Assembly (NCBI GenBank): GCA_963682055.1
Contig: OY821748.1
Location: 30,964,661 to 31,028,660, forward strand
Direction: 5' to 3'
Source of the DNA: Primula veris
Taxonomy: Eukaryota; Streptophyta; Magnoliopsida; Ericales; Primulaceae
DNA: 64,000 nucleotides
A model generated the notes under the pieces. That model saw only the letters and a list, made by a program, of their open reading frames with translations. It ran no database searches and had not been told where the DNA came from. The translations under genes and the position numbers were made by a program. Below are positions 47,560 to 58,300 of the stretch, in pieces (within the stretch, counting starts at the first letter, position 1; every line of letters begins with the position of its first letter).

Positions 47560-47960
47560 TAAGGAATAACAATTTACGTCCTGCTAGGGAAAGGCAATTC
47601 AAACGCCTGATGATAATTTTCTTCACGGGTCATCTCCGAATTAGAGTTGAGACTATAGCCAGTCATCTCGATTGCCAAGGAACCTCCGCAAGCCTAGTGC
47701 TCGTCGGTCCAAGCGTGCTTTGGACTTTCGTTCAAACCGTGGACCTTGGGCCCCAAGGCAGTCTCGGGAAATGAACAAAAATGTTGATTTTTTGCCAAAA
47801 CTGAGACAATGCTTGCGAGCTTGATATCTGCTATAAATGTGGTCGTACTGGTCATTGGCAGAACTTATGTCAATGTATTGCTTAAGAAGTTCGGTCCTAC
47901 CTTGATGGTAGAAAAGCCGAGGCTCATGTGATTAAATCTGATGGAGAGAAAACTCTTGAT
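47560..47960 (+). pseudogene. Gag C-terminal remnant with zinc knuckle, element C
   Basis: A basic stretch (47690-47770) is followed at about 47830-47872 by CYKCGRTGHWQNLC, a CX2CX4HX4C knuckle as found in copia gag. Stops before and after it break the frame. Elements A and B lack a readable counterpart. Confidence 0.6.
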
Positions 47961-48174
47961 GCCCATGATTTTGGGGCTCAATGGTAGTTTGGTACTTTTA
48001 TTCATTGAGCTTATATTTAGCTTCACTGGACTTTGTTTTTCCATTTGGACTATGCATTGTCCTTATGGACCAATCTTTTGGGTTATGGTTTGTCTTTTTG
48101 AATTTTTCTCGAATAATTTAATGTATTTTGAGTAAATTTCTTGAATATATGTGACCAAAATTTAAATTACTGAA

Positions 48175-49195
48175 CTTTATGACAATATTAGTGGGGTAGT
48201 TGGTTGTCTGATTATAGTTGCTAACGGTGTACCACTCACATTGCCATGTAAGGTAAAATTGCTTCACCAACTACATGTCTAAAGTAACCTCCGCGACAAA
48301 GAGTTTGAACTTGTCGGTTTTAACAAAAGTTTTTGGTAAAGTCAACTCGCATTGTCAAAATAACAAATAGGCCTTACATTCCTAGAGGTGTTTATCATGC
48401 CTACTTGAGTTGTAAATGATATTCGAGAACTAGTACAATCTGGAGAATGCTCTGAAATTGGTGTATATTTTTTTTACACAAACTTCACTTAATACGACAA
48501 AAAACGCATTTTGGAGAATTTGATCAGAAATATTCCAAGTGGTATTTATTTAACCATGAACTCAAATCGTAACCTGATCATATGCTTGTCGTGGATTGAT
48601 AAGAAGATTTAGATGATGAGTGTGCTATCATTTGGCCGAAGTTGATTGATAAGAGAACTGAGATGTTGTGGCTTTGACAGGCTGGAATTTTCTGTTCAAA
48701 TAACGATTGCTTGATAATGTTATCGCATCGTTTTCGGATCCTCGTGGAGGAAATAATTCATAATTGATCCGAATTCACATGCCACAAATGTTCTATTTGG
48801 AATGACAAATCTCAAGAGTAAATTGTGTAAAGCTCACCAAAAGTAATCTCGTAAGTTTTTAGAGAGAACTCGATGATTGTGGAGTTTTCCAACCAGCCTG
48901 CAGACCTTTAAACATTTCATGGCTAAGGCTGATGTATCAACAAAATGGTCACACTTCTCTAATTGCCACAAGAAATGCAGAATTTCCCAACCTCGTAGCT
49001 CAATCGTTTGATTGATGGCTTATCATCCAGATTATCGTGATAGAGTCTATGTGACTTGATAATATCGTGGAGTTTACATCGAAACTCGATGTTCTTAAAT
49101 GACTTTGGGAATTAAATTGAACATTGTGTTGACTCTGTTCACCACAAATGGACAGTAACCGTGATTAAGAGATTACAAACTAGCATTTTTAGACC
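48175..49195 (+). pseudogene. Protease and partial integrase remnant, element C
   Basis: Nucleotide-level match to the first part of element B's pol ('gtggggtagttg..' at the protease, 'aatacgac.aaaa.cgcattttggaga' before the zinc region, 'gactttgggaatta' in integrase). It is full of frame breaks and ends near the IKRLQ region of integrase. Confidence 0.6.
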
Positions 49196-50886
49196 GATTA
49201 ATCACTTCAACTGAAGACTAAACGATATGTAGCATCTTTGCAGTTTTCAGTAAAAGAGCTGAACGTCATTTTGAAAGTTACCAAAAAGACATAACACTTT
49301 GATTTTAGTTTAAAGCATTCATTATTTGATACAGCAAACCCACAAAACTATGTACATTCAGAACAACTCAACATATACTAATAATGACTTGAATGTAGAA
49401 AAATGGGGATTTGGTAGTGTACATTCAAACTATAAACTAGAAAAAGAACCTGCGTATATAAACTAGTTTAAAGTACACAAACTGAAACAAAAGACGTGCA
49501 AACATATACGAGTAATACTTTACTATGTTCATACTAATTTATACTTCAAAATCACAAACATTTCTAACATCTGCATTAAGGTAGAGCAGACTAGTTTTAA
49601 ACAAAGTATAAGAGCGAAATGACATGCGAATATAATCTAGTTAATTATCAACGAGCATGCCCACATCACCCAAATGAATTACTTCTACATAATAGAAGAA
49701 ATAGCACAAACAAAATAGCATAAAATTTAAATGTAAACAAACAATTGAATGGTGAAAGAAAAGAGGAATGAAAAAAATGATGGATTAAATAAGATAGTTA
49801 TGTTACTTGCTAATGAGTGTGTGAATGAGAAGATTGAATTTAACATGCATTCTGGACAGTGAGTCAAGCGAGACTAATGAAAGCGGTTTGCGATGCCTTA
49901 GAAGCAAAGGAAAAGAGAATGAAAGCGTGCTTAAAAAGACTTTACTGAAACTCCTAAATTTGGAGTTAATATTTAGATGAACTTAAGTTTCATGAAGGTT
50001 GTGCGTTAGCTGATATTAGACTAACTCCTCTCTATTTTGATTTTGATTAGACAACATGATTGTACACGTATTATTGAAACCAATTACAGGAGCACTAATA
50101 TTTAACTATAAAACGAATGCATAAATTTTAACGTATTGAAGTCCAAAACAAAACGAGATACCTTAAATTTCTCCCAATAGTTATCTTTCATTTCGTGTGT
50201 GACTTTTGTCCAGTTTGACCCTCCTTCTTACACTTTATTTTTGAAGATATGGTTCATTTCCGTAGCTGTTGATGGTTCGAACCTATAAAAAGTAACAAAA
50301 AATAGTTGAAAAAAAAAAAAACACTGGAGACAATGCAAAATATAGAAAAAAAACAAGTGCCAGACTTGGTAAAAACATGTACATTTGATACACATATACA
50401 TGATTTGAAATAGGTAAAAACTATGAATACGTTTAATAATTGCACCAATTAGATCAAATTTAGTGTTAATATATCATCAATATAGAATATTCAGATTCAA
50501 ATCACCTTAAAATGTCTTAACTATACATAAACACACACAAAGGCGAAAAAGGCGCCTATTTTCACATGTACACACAACTAAATTCTCAATATCATAGTAA
50601 AACTATTAAAGGAGCAAAAACAAATAGATGAAGAACAACAACAAATTCTATAACAATTAAAGAGATTTAGAAATAACATATATACAGAGAAAAAGAGAGA
50701 AATAAAAAAGGAGACAAAGAGAGACATGTGAGTGAGTTGAGCGGCTAAGGTTATTTTATTTATTATAAAACATAGAATTTTTCAGTACATTCATAAATAA
50801 ATTTTGTTCATTAATTGTCGTGTTCATCATAATCATTGGAATCCGATTAGCTCACTATTAAAATTATTTCTTCATCACTTTCGGCT
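49196..50886. other. Unassigned AT-rich DNA, possibly interior of a decayed CACTA transposon
   Basis: No open frame with a recognisable product. It lies between the break point of copia C and a CACTA-like transposase fragment. Confidence 0.35.
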
Positions 50887-51195
50887 CTATATGGATTTGA
50901 TCTCTGGTTCAGGATCGACAATGTTCAATGGTCCAGGACTAATAAACTCCAGCTTCGTAATTCGGTGCCCAACACTTTCATCAGTTTGAAATGACTTTGT
51001 GTCTTTCGATTCAATATTATGATGTTTAACAATGATCGGTCTACCTTTAATCTCACATACAGTCCTGCAGTTTTTATTGCCCTTACTTGTTTTCTTTTTC
51101 CTCATCCCCATATCATTATTTTCTCTTATCGACCGTCTTGGGTAAGAAATGTAACACACTTGTATTGCTTGCATAGCCAAGATAAAATGGATCAT
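50887..51195 (-). pseudogene. CACTA (En/Spm) transposase-associated C-terminal fragment
   Basis: The minus-strand frame contains HFILAMQAIQVCYISYPRR followed by a basic stretch and CEIKGR. This resembles the 'PFILASQA.QV.Y' plus 'V.K.K.R' region at the C-terminal side of plant CACTA transposase proteins. The call is from pattern memory only. A CACTA-like terminus (rc CACTACAAGAAATAG) lies on the same strand upstream at about 51722-51737. It is a fragment without a catalytic core. Confidence 0.45.
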
Positions 51196-51329
51196 TTTTC
51201 CGGATATTTTGATTTTATGTTAACATCGACAAAATTGTATCATATATGAATTTTCTTTCATTTTCGACTAGGATCAAACCACTCACACATAAACAAAACT
51301 GTCTTTTTTATGGGTTGTCTTGAGTACTC

Positions 51330-51737
51330 CAATTCAAGTATGTCAGTTAGAACATCTAATTTTATTAGTAACATATAATTAGGTTCAAGAAACTTATGTT
51401 GCTAAATTATGATACAATTCCATTACTATTTGCAATTAAAAATAAATATTTGACAATAACAACATACTATTATGTTGCTAATTTTATGGGGAGGTCGTTG
51501 CTAAACTGACGGTAATTTTGTTACTGATTTCGTTAGTAAAATTTAGCCCTTTTTTTAGCAACAAAATACGGTGTTGGTAAATTTAAGTTGTTAAACAATT
51601 GGTAATTTTGTTGCTAAAAATGTTTTCTACAATTTATGTGGTGTTTGGTTTATTTATATTGCTAATCACTAATAAGCAACATACTTTGGTTTATTTTATT
51701 TTTTATTTTTGCTATAGCTACTATTTCTTGTAGTGAC
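51330..51737 (-). mobile_element. Subterminal repeats and end of a CACTA-type element
   Basis: 'gttgctaaa' and its variants recur in both orientations about ten times between 51395 and 51625, as in CACTA subterminal regions. The block closes with TTTCTTGTAGTG at about 51726-51737. The opposite terminus was not found. Confidence 0.45.
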
Positions 51738-52244
51738 TTTTTCTTTCTGTTTTTTTTTTTTTTATTAGAGCGCCATTTTACACTTTCAATGTGAATCAAC
51801 TATATGCATTTAATAAACCTAAAATCATCTTTCGGCATTCCATTTGCATTGAAAGAGCTGAAATTATTTGGTGACTCCTCGCCTCCAAGAACACACATTA
51901 ATTTTGCCAAAAAAAACAACACACGTTAGATAATTGGCGCCGATATATATACTCATACAAGTTATCCATGCGTTGCGTGTGAGACATGTAATGACATAAA
52001 TCTAGTAATATATTTTATTTTTAACATAATATTCAGATTTGGTATCATTTATTATACTTATGAAAGTTAAAACGAATTGTTAATTAATTTAGACTACATC
52101 CGTAATTAGGAAAATATAGTGAGCACAAATAGTTAATTAATTAGATTATGTATATTGATAATTATTAAAATAAAGTGAGGGTATTTTTAGAAAAATTAGA
52201 CAAAATTGGGCAGCCTTAACTTTTTTGGGTTTGCTTATATATAT
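51738..52244. other. AT-rich spacer
   Basis: Contains a T-rich stretch near 51752 and a single 'catgcgttgcgtgtg' motif at 51967-51981 that belongs to the repeat family of the next feature. No genes. Confidence 0.4.
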
Positions 52245-53090
52245 ACTAGTAATCGTGCCCCGCGCGTTGCGTGTGTGGCGCGTAATGCAATAAAAATATA
52301 GAAAATAACTATAGTTATGATATAAATACGTGGATAATACAAAAAAAAACATAGTTTAAAATTTAAAAGAATTTTTGGTTGTTAAACAGTGATAAATACT
52401 TTTATTTGTTTTTACTTTTTATAATTTTATGAAACTATGGTATTATTGTAATTAATATAAATGTGTAGGAGTATTTTTATAAAAAAAATGGCTAAATTGG
52501 GCAGCCTCATTTGACTTGGGTTGACTTATTATAATATTGCGCCACGCGTTGCGTGTGCATCGCGTAATGCAATAAAAATATAGAAAATAACTATAGTTAT
52601 GATATAAATACGTGAATAATACAAAAAAATATAGTTTAAAATTTAAAAGAATTTTTGGTTGATAAAGAGTGATAAATAGTTTTATTAGTTTTTACTTTTT
52701 ATATTTTATGAAACTATGGTATTATTATAATTAATATAAAGGTGTATGGAGTATTTTTAGAAAAAAATGGCTAAATTGAACAGTCTCATTTGACTGACTT
52801 ATTATAATAGAATGATATATATATATATATAGACACGTAATCGTGCCCCACGCGTTGCGTGTGCGGTGATTAATGCAATAAAAATATAGAAAATATGTAT
52901 AGTTATGATATAAATATATGTTAATACAAAAAAACATAGTTTAAAATTAAAAAGAATGTTTGGTTGTTAAAAATTGATAAATAGTTTTATTAGTTTTTAA
53001 TTTTTATATTTTTATGTGTGTATGATATTTTTTTAAAAAAAATGACTAAATTGAACATACTATTTGAATTGACTTGTGTTATTATAATAG
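52245..53090 (-). repeat. Tandem array of Helitron-like terminal units, about 295 bp
   Basis: Three units each start with a GC-rich 'gcgttgcgtgtg' motif (52264, 52546, 52852) and share 'taatgcaataaaaatatag', 'agttatgatataaata' and 'aaaagaatttttggttg'. On the minus strand the first motif reads as a GC-rich hairpin (CGCAACGCGCGGGGCACG) followed by ATTACTAGT, which resembles a Helitron 3' end (hairpin then CTRRT). The base after CTAGT is A rather than the usual T, so the class is uncertain. Confidence 0.5.
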
Positions 53091-54190
53091 ATATCCACAG
53101 CTGGCGGCCACCCAATAGAAATAGATTGTCATGATTGTTGATTTGTTTTACAGTTGGCAATTAGATAAATTTGGAAAATTCTGTTACCAATTAAACATTT
53201 TTCAAATCCTTTCAATATCTTTTTCTTTATGTTTTCACCCTTATTGTATACATATCTTTACGTACTCTCTCTATCTTCACTCTCTCTTTCTGAAAAAATT
53301 ACGAAGAAAACAAACCAATTTAAAAAAAATGACTAAATTGAACATACTATTTGATTTGACTTGTGTTATTATATTATATATCCACACCTGGCGGCCACCC
53401 AATAGAAATAGACTGTCATAATTGTTGATTTGTTTTACAGTTGGTAATTAGATAAATTTGGAAAATTCTGTTACGAATTAAACATTTTTTAAATCCTTTC
53501 AATATCTTTTTCTTTCTGTTTTCACCCTTATTGTATACATATCTTTACGTACTCTCTCTATCTTCACTCTCGCTTTCTGAGAAAATTAAGAAGAAAACAA
53601 ACTAATTTTTAAAAAAAATGACTAAATTGAACATACTATTTGATTTGACTTGTGTTATTATAATAGATATCCACACCTGGCGGCCAACCAATAGAAATAG
53701 ACTGTCATGATTGTTGATTTGTTTTACAGTTGGCAATTAGATAAATTTGGAAAATTCTGTTACCAATTAAACATTTTTCAAATCCTTTCAATATCTTTTT
53801 CTTTTTGTTTTCACCCTTATTGTATACATATCTTTACGTACTCTCTCTATCTTCACTCTCTCTTTCTGAGACAATTACGAAGAAAATAAACCAATTTAAA
53901 AAAAAATGACTAAATTGAACATACTATTTGACTTGACTTGTGTTATTATAATAGATATCCACACCTGGCGGCCACCCAATAGAAATAGACTGTCATGATT
54001 GTTGATTTGTTTTACAGTTGGCAATTAGATAAATTTGAAAAATTCTGTTACCAATTAAACATTTTTCAAATCCTTTCAATATCTTTTTCTTTCTGTTTTC
54101 ACCCTTATTGTATACATATCTTTACGTACTCTCTCTATCTTCATTCTCTCTTTCTGAGACAATTACGAAGAAAACAAACCAATTTAAAAA
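53091..54190 (+). repeat. Four tandem copies of a 288-bp promoter/5'UTR-like module upstream of PLATZ
   Basis: Units start at about 53091, 53378, 53667 and 53955 with 'atatccacacctggcggcc' and run through 'tgtatacatatctttacgt', a CT-rich stretch and 'aattacgaagaaaacaaacc'. The first three end in a tail derived from the preceding Helitron-like repeat. The fourth instead runs into unique sequence with an ATG at 54200. CT-rich sequence after an AT-rich TATA-like region is typical of plant promoters and 5'UTRs. Confidence 0.75.
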
Positions 54191-54199
54191 GAGCTCAGA

Positions 54200-54208
54200 A
54201 TGGTATAA
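54200..54208 (+). other. Candidate start codon and donor of PLATZ exon 1
   Basis: ATG at 54200-54202 is followed directly by GTATAA. It would give a one-codon first coding exon in phase 0, matching the phase of exon 2 at 55108. Only position and phase support this; other starts between 54200 and 55107 are possible. Confidence 0.25.
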
Positions 54209-55107
54209 TATATTCAACCTTTCTTTCTTCAAAAATTTGAAGTATTTTTCTGTCATCTTTATTGATCACTACAATCAATGTTACTCATGATTGTAATTTG
54301 TTGATGCTTATTATGGGATTGTTTTTTTTCTAGAAATAACCATATTTTTTTGTTACTACATATGATGATATAAAAGTTGTATTGAATTACGTTATTTTAC
54401 TTCGGAACTTTATGTATGTGTACGATTAGGTTGTAACTTCTTATGCTCAACATCTCAAGTTATTTATGCAATCTTAATTCCATTTTGTCACCCACTCTAA
54501 TTTTCTTTTAAATACTAAGTTGCAAAAATTTGTAAAATTTAATTTCACTGATGATCCGTCGCCGACATTGCTGTATATAAGATTTATTGATTAATTTCAT
54601 TAAGTTTTAAGATTGATGTTGTCATAGTGGACAGTTAAAATTGAAAGAACTAAAGGCTTTCTATTTTTTAGATTCCCTTTCAGTTGTTTTTATGTTGCGG
54701 TAAATCGTGCTAATGTACTCTTATATAATTAGAAGTCATATATACTCTCATACTTGAGGTAAATCGTGTGAATTCTCTTGCTTTTGATTTTACTTTTCCT
54801 GGAAAAGATTAACTAGAACAAGCTATCACTTTTTTATTGATAGATTTCTCTTTTCTAGTTTTACTAAATATTGTGTATTGATTTATTTTTGAAATCAGCA
54901 GTGAAAGTATTTCATGTTACATATTAACTCACTTTTATCTTCTTCTTATTAGGTATAGGTGCATTCCATTTGAAAAATTATAGAAAGAAACGTTTTGCTT
55001 TGCTCGAAGAACTATAAACTTCATTGTAACCATGGAATGTATCAATGAATTAAAGAGAAAATAATGCGACTTCCACTAATTGTGTTTTATCATCTTTTAA
55101 CAATCAG

Positions 55108-55377
55108 GTTGGGGAAACAGTTAGATTAGCCAATGGCAGGCCTTTGTGGGCAAGTAGTTTATTGCAATGCAAATTTTTTTCTAATTGTGGTGATCACAGA
55201 GACCTTCGTAAGAGAGAGAAGAATATGTTTTGCATAAATTGCCAACAGAGCTTATGTAAGCATTGTTTATCAACAAAGCATTCCCTTCATCAGGGCCTTC
55301 AAATTCTCAAATACGTTTATCAAGACGTTGTTCGTGTTCAAGACATTCAAAACCACCTCGACACTTCCAAAATTCAG
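55108..55377 (+). CDS. PLATZ: PLATZ exon with first zinc-binding motif
   Basis: Ninety codons between acceptor AATCAG (ends 55107) and donor CAG|GTTAAT. The frame is open from its first base (VGETVRL..). It contains all eight Cys/His ligands of the first motif and the conserved LRKREKN basic patch. Confidence 0.9.
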
Positions 55378-58300
55378 GTTAATTAAGGATTTCTAATTCA
55401 CTGAATTTTTAACTTCATTTTACATTTACTTATTTATTTTACTGTATTATTTAGTCAGATTTTTTCGTAGAATTTCGATTGAAATATCAAAAAGTCCCCA
55501 TCTATATCTACTAATTGTCAACTTCATTTTAGTTTAGTTTTTAGTTTTACTTAAGGACTAAAACAACTTTCTGCTGAAAGCTTCAAAAATTACCATTGAC
55601 ATAATTAGAAGTGCAAGGCTATTATTTGGAATGTTTGCCTTCATCAAGACAGCTGCTATAAGATAAAGATAACAAGGGGATCAAAGAATTATATTTTTGG
55701 TGAAAGCCTTTTGGCATTTCATTGGTAAACTAAAATGCTGATAATTTTGCCACCAAATACTTCTGCATATAATGTTTTTTTTTAACTCTTTCTGGTTGTT
55801 GGTTTGAACTTTCATTAGTCTATAATCTATACAGTTGGTATGTTCTTAACTAAAAGCATTTGTGGTTATTTAGATGTGTATTGGCATTAATTATTTTAAC
55901 TATACATATGGTGCATGTTGCTGTTCTATTGGATGAATTATTATTTTTATCTACCTCTTACTCATTCACTTGGTTCAATAACATTTTGACATACGGGTAT
56001 AATGAAATTTGTTTTTTGCTAGAATTTGTTATCAATTTTTTTTTTTTAATATATTTACAAATGAAATCATTTTCCTTATCAAAATAACATAACTGCTAAT
56101 CACAAATATTTTTGGTGCAGTACGTACTATAAACGATACAAATATCTGTTTGAGTTTTATGTTTTGAAAAGTACACGTTAGTAGCAATTGTAAAATATTA
56201 AATATATATATATATATATATATTTGCTACTCTTATCTTATTGCCAAAATTTTACGGAAGATTTTACCAAAATTATTTTATGGACCCATTATATTACTCA
56301 AAAGATTTGATTTGTAAATATATCAAAATTGTTTAGGTAACAAATTTTAGCAATTTTTTTTTTTAATTCTACCCATATTCTCTTTCATACATACAAGTCA
56401 AAATGTTGTTGGACTAAGTGAAATGGTAGGAAGTAGACCCCCCTCCCATGATAAGTCAAGTTTTATCTCTCTCTCATTATGTCAAAACTTTTCTATTTTG
56501 ATTTTTTCCAAAAATTATTCTTAATTCCTTCGAATCTATGAAGTGTGGTAGTTTTTATTAGATTTGCCTATATTTAAACAGTATATTACTAAAATTATAA
56601 CCATTTTAATGCTCTAAATATTTTTTCTTAATATTTTTAAAAACCAATCAGACAAACTTTTTGCTTTTAATTTCGTACTTTTGCGCATCTTGAATTCGGA
56701 ATTTAGCTTAGGCTCTGTTTGTTTCCAAAAAAAATATTTTACAAGGAAAATATTTTCTAATGTTTGTTTGATTTGATAAATTGAAATTTTGGAAAAGATT
56801 TTTCTTAAAACGTGGAAAAGATAGGAAATTTTTTTCCTAATAAAATATTTTCAAAATAAAGAGATAACAAGCTCATGTATTCACACATATTACTAATCTA
56901 CATCATGAATATGCGTGTACTATTATACTATAAAAAAATCTATTATAAAAATCTATTATTAAACATTATAGTAATAAAAAATCTATTATAAAAATATAAT
57001 ACTATACCATTATACATTATAGCACCACAAAAGAATCTATTATTAAACATTATATAGTAATAAAAAAAATTCTTCTTCTCTCTGAAAAACTTTGGTTCTC
57101 ATAAGACTTTTTTTTTTATATTGTCTAATATATTAACAACTCATTGTTGATTGTTTGATCAATTTTTAAATTGCAACTTGGTCTTGATTTTTATTGTCAA
57201 ACTATCAAAAAAAATTTACATTCTTCTACTAATCTTAGTATACCTTTCCGGAAGAATTTTCCGAATATTTTTGAAAAATGTGATTAATGAAGTCTCCATA
57301 GCCGTCAAAATAAATATTGGTCAATACTATATGCTAATTTTAGAGTTTTATTAAGTAGTGTGTCACCGGACTTTGTTCGGTAAAATATGAATTTTTGTGT
57401 TTGAAATATCTTTCAGATTTCATCCTTCTAATTTTTTGGTTTAAAATTTTTATATGATGATTTTGTTACTAATATTACGTAATTCTATTATTATGTTTGT
57501 TAAAGAAATTATAAAGTATATTTTAGATTTTCCATGAAAATTTTTCACGCAAACAAACACCAAGAAAATTATTTGTTTTCCATGAAAATCTTTTCCCTGG
57601 AAATTATTTTCCGAAGAAACAAACAGAGCCTTAATGTTTTTCCATTTAAATTTAAAAGTATAATTGTTAAATATATTAGTCGAAATAACTTGGTTATTAA
57701 TGCATTTCTAGTCCGACTTCCTCTGAATTTATCTTATGCTTTAGAATTTTTTGTAATCTTTTAGCAAATATGTTTCCTTAATAATCAGTTAAAAGTTCCA
57801 TACTTGCACAGTTGCACATCTTCAAAAATCAAGAAGCGCCCTTATACCGATATCTCTATACAAAATTGCATTTTGTAGACCTTAAATTATTTGCAAAATA
57901 AGTTAGTCAAAAGTTTCCATAATTGCAGGCTTCAAGAATAAAGAGTCGACCATATTTAGTAACGATACATAATTTCCTTTAAATAAGTTTTAATTTGTAA
58001 GGCTTAATTTTTTTATTTTTTTTTTGTAATTCAGCATAGTATAGTTATTGAATAATGGTCTGATACAATTATAATGATTTCACTAAAATTCAATTTGTAG
58101 ACATATAAGATAAATGGAGAAAAGGCAATACATTTAAATTCTCGGCCTCAAACTCAAAATAAGGAGAAGGCATCATCAAAATCAAAAGGTGGTGGTTTAT
58201 GTTGCGAATCTTGTGGAAGGCATATACAAGATTCTTTTAATCGTTTTTGTTCTATTGCTTGTAAGGTAAGTACTCTTCTTACTATTATTAAAGGTGGTGG

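Larger units (their letters stand above)
45637..49195 (+). mobile_element. Copia element C, 3'-truncated
   Basis: It has a 183-bp left LTR (45637-45819), the same leader as elements A and B (hairpin at 46928-46947), a gag remnant with a CCHC zinc knuckle, protease, and part of integrase. Similarity to element B ends at about 49195, within integrase, so RT, RNase H and the right LTR are absent from the window. Many stops and indels are present. It is the only one of the trio in which the gag zinc knuckle is still readable. Confidence 0.75.

Noticed and set aside
49196..50886. Continuation of copia element C to a right LTR
   Set aside because: Similarity to element B stops near 49195 and no copy of the 45637-45819 LTR is found to the right, so C is truncated.
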